The notes beneath the pieces were generated by a model. The model was not told where the DNA came from, did no database searches, and saw only the letters and a list, made by a program, of their open reading frames with translations. 5,543 bases of DNA from Nitrospiraceae bacterium (GTDB taxonomy: Bacteria > Nitrospirota > Nitrospiria > Nitrospirales > Nitrospiraceae). Position numbers and translations under genes: made by a program. Location of the stretch: contig JAICXS010000161.1 of the NCBI GenBank assembly GCA_025934615.1, forward strand, positions 1 through 5,543, written 5' to 3'. Shown here piece by piece: positions 5,314 to 5,543 of the stretch; the stretch's first letter is position 1; each line of letters opens with the position of its first letter.

Positions 5314-5543
5314 GATTCCTCCTCGGGTGCTCCATTCGCACTCGCCACGAGCGTAGTCGCCGTAGACGATAACTCGACGGCCTCCTCGGCAGGCAACACA
5401 ATTGTAAACGTACTGCCTCGGCCCACCTGCGTCTCGATTTCGATCCGTCCATGATGCGCCTCGACGATGGCATGCACGATGGCAAGGCCTAATCCGGTGC
5501 CCTCATCCCGTGTTGTAAAGAATGGATCGAACACACGCGAGAC
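5310..5543 (-). CDS. Sensor histidine kinase, C-terminal fragment (FlrB/FleS/FlgS-like)
   Basis: Only the last 77 codons are in the window. They contain the end of the HATPase domain: an F-box FDPFFTTRDEGTG, the G2 box GTGLGLAIVHAIVEAHHGRI and the final GRGSTFTIVLP strand. The spacing is typical of NtrB/AtoS/FleS-type kinases. After the domain comes a tail of about 27 residues rich in Ala, Thr, Ser and Glu, probably disordered. The TGA stop overlaps the ATG of the response regulator gene, indicating a cognate pair made in a fixed ratio. The kinase would phosphorylate the regulator's D68. The sensory part, the phosphorylated histidine and any membrane segments lie beyond the right edge, so whether it is soluble, as many flagellar kinases are, cannot be seen. 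Confidence 0.93.
   Translation of the reverse strand, partial: VSRVFDPFFTTRDEGTGLGLAIVHAIVEAHHGRIEIETQVGRGSTFTIVLPAEEAVELSSTATTLVASANGAPEEES
5318..5323 (-). promoter_or_regulatory. response regulator ribosome binding site inside kinase gene
   Basis: A full AGGAGG lies 4 nt before the ATG at 5313, embedded in the last codons of the kinase gene (its EEES ending). Together with the ATGA overlap it fixes the regulator start and supports translational coupling. Confidence 0.8.

Noticed and set aside
4582..5454. Long plus-strand open frame (290 codons) opposite the regulator and kinase genes
   Set aside because: It is antisense to a regulator with every NtrC-family motif intact, its translation shows no recognisable domain, and such frames are common opposite GC-rich genes.

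Overview
The window is one flagellar gene block. Every gene lies on the minus strand, so it reads from the right edge to the left. The order is: the 3' end of a sensor histidine kinase, a sigma-54-dependent response regulator of the FlrC/FleR/FlgR type, flgB, flgC, fliE, fliF, and fliG, which is cut by the left edge. The protein sequences point to a Gram-negative bacterium with a polar-type flagellar hierarchy driven by a two-component system and sigma-54. The moderately high GC content, the gene order, and intergenic repeats that resemble ones I remember from Nitrospira genomes suggest Nitrospirota. That assignment is an inference from memory, not a database match.

Right part (5543 to 3880): the kinase fragment carries the end of an HATPase domain. 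Its stop codon overlaps the regulator's start codon (ATGA), so the pair is probably translationally coupled. The regulator is complete: receiver, AAA+ domain with an intact GAFTGA loop, and Fis-type HTH.

Middle (3930 to 3201): a good -24/-12 sigma-54 promoter candidate (3915-3929) lies inside the 3' end of the regulator gene and points at flgB. Between it and flgB lie three short perfect palindromes whose centres are about 22 bp apart (3860, 3838, 3815.5). They are a candidate activator array or structured leader. flgB follows. The 192-bp flgB-flgC gap holds a long imperfect inverted repeat (3216-3325) and a possible 27-codon ORF directly behind flgB.

Left part (3200 to 1): flgC, fliE, fliF and fliG are packed tightly (10 nt between flgC and fliE, 12 nt between fliF and fliG). 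The exception is a 165-bp fliE-fliF gap filled with degenerate tandem heptamers of the AGCTGTC/AGGCTGA kind.

Together the genes encode the first-assembled parts of the flagellum: the MS ring (FliF), the rotor/switch protein seated on it (FliG), the ring-to-rod adaptor (FliE) and two proximal rod proteins (FlgB, FlgC). They sit directly behind the two-component system that probably switches them on. The flagellar genes themselves look ordinary. The parts worth a second look are the non-coding regulatory and repeat structures between them.
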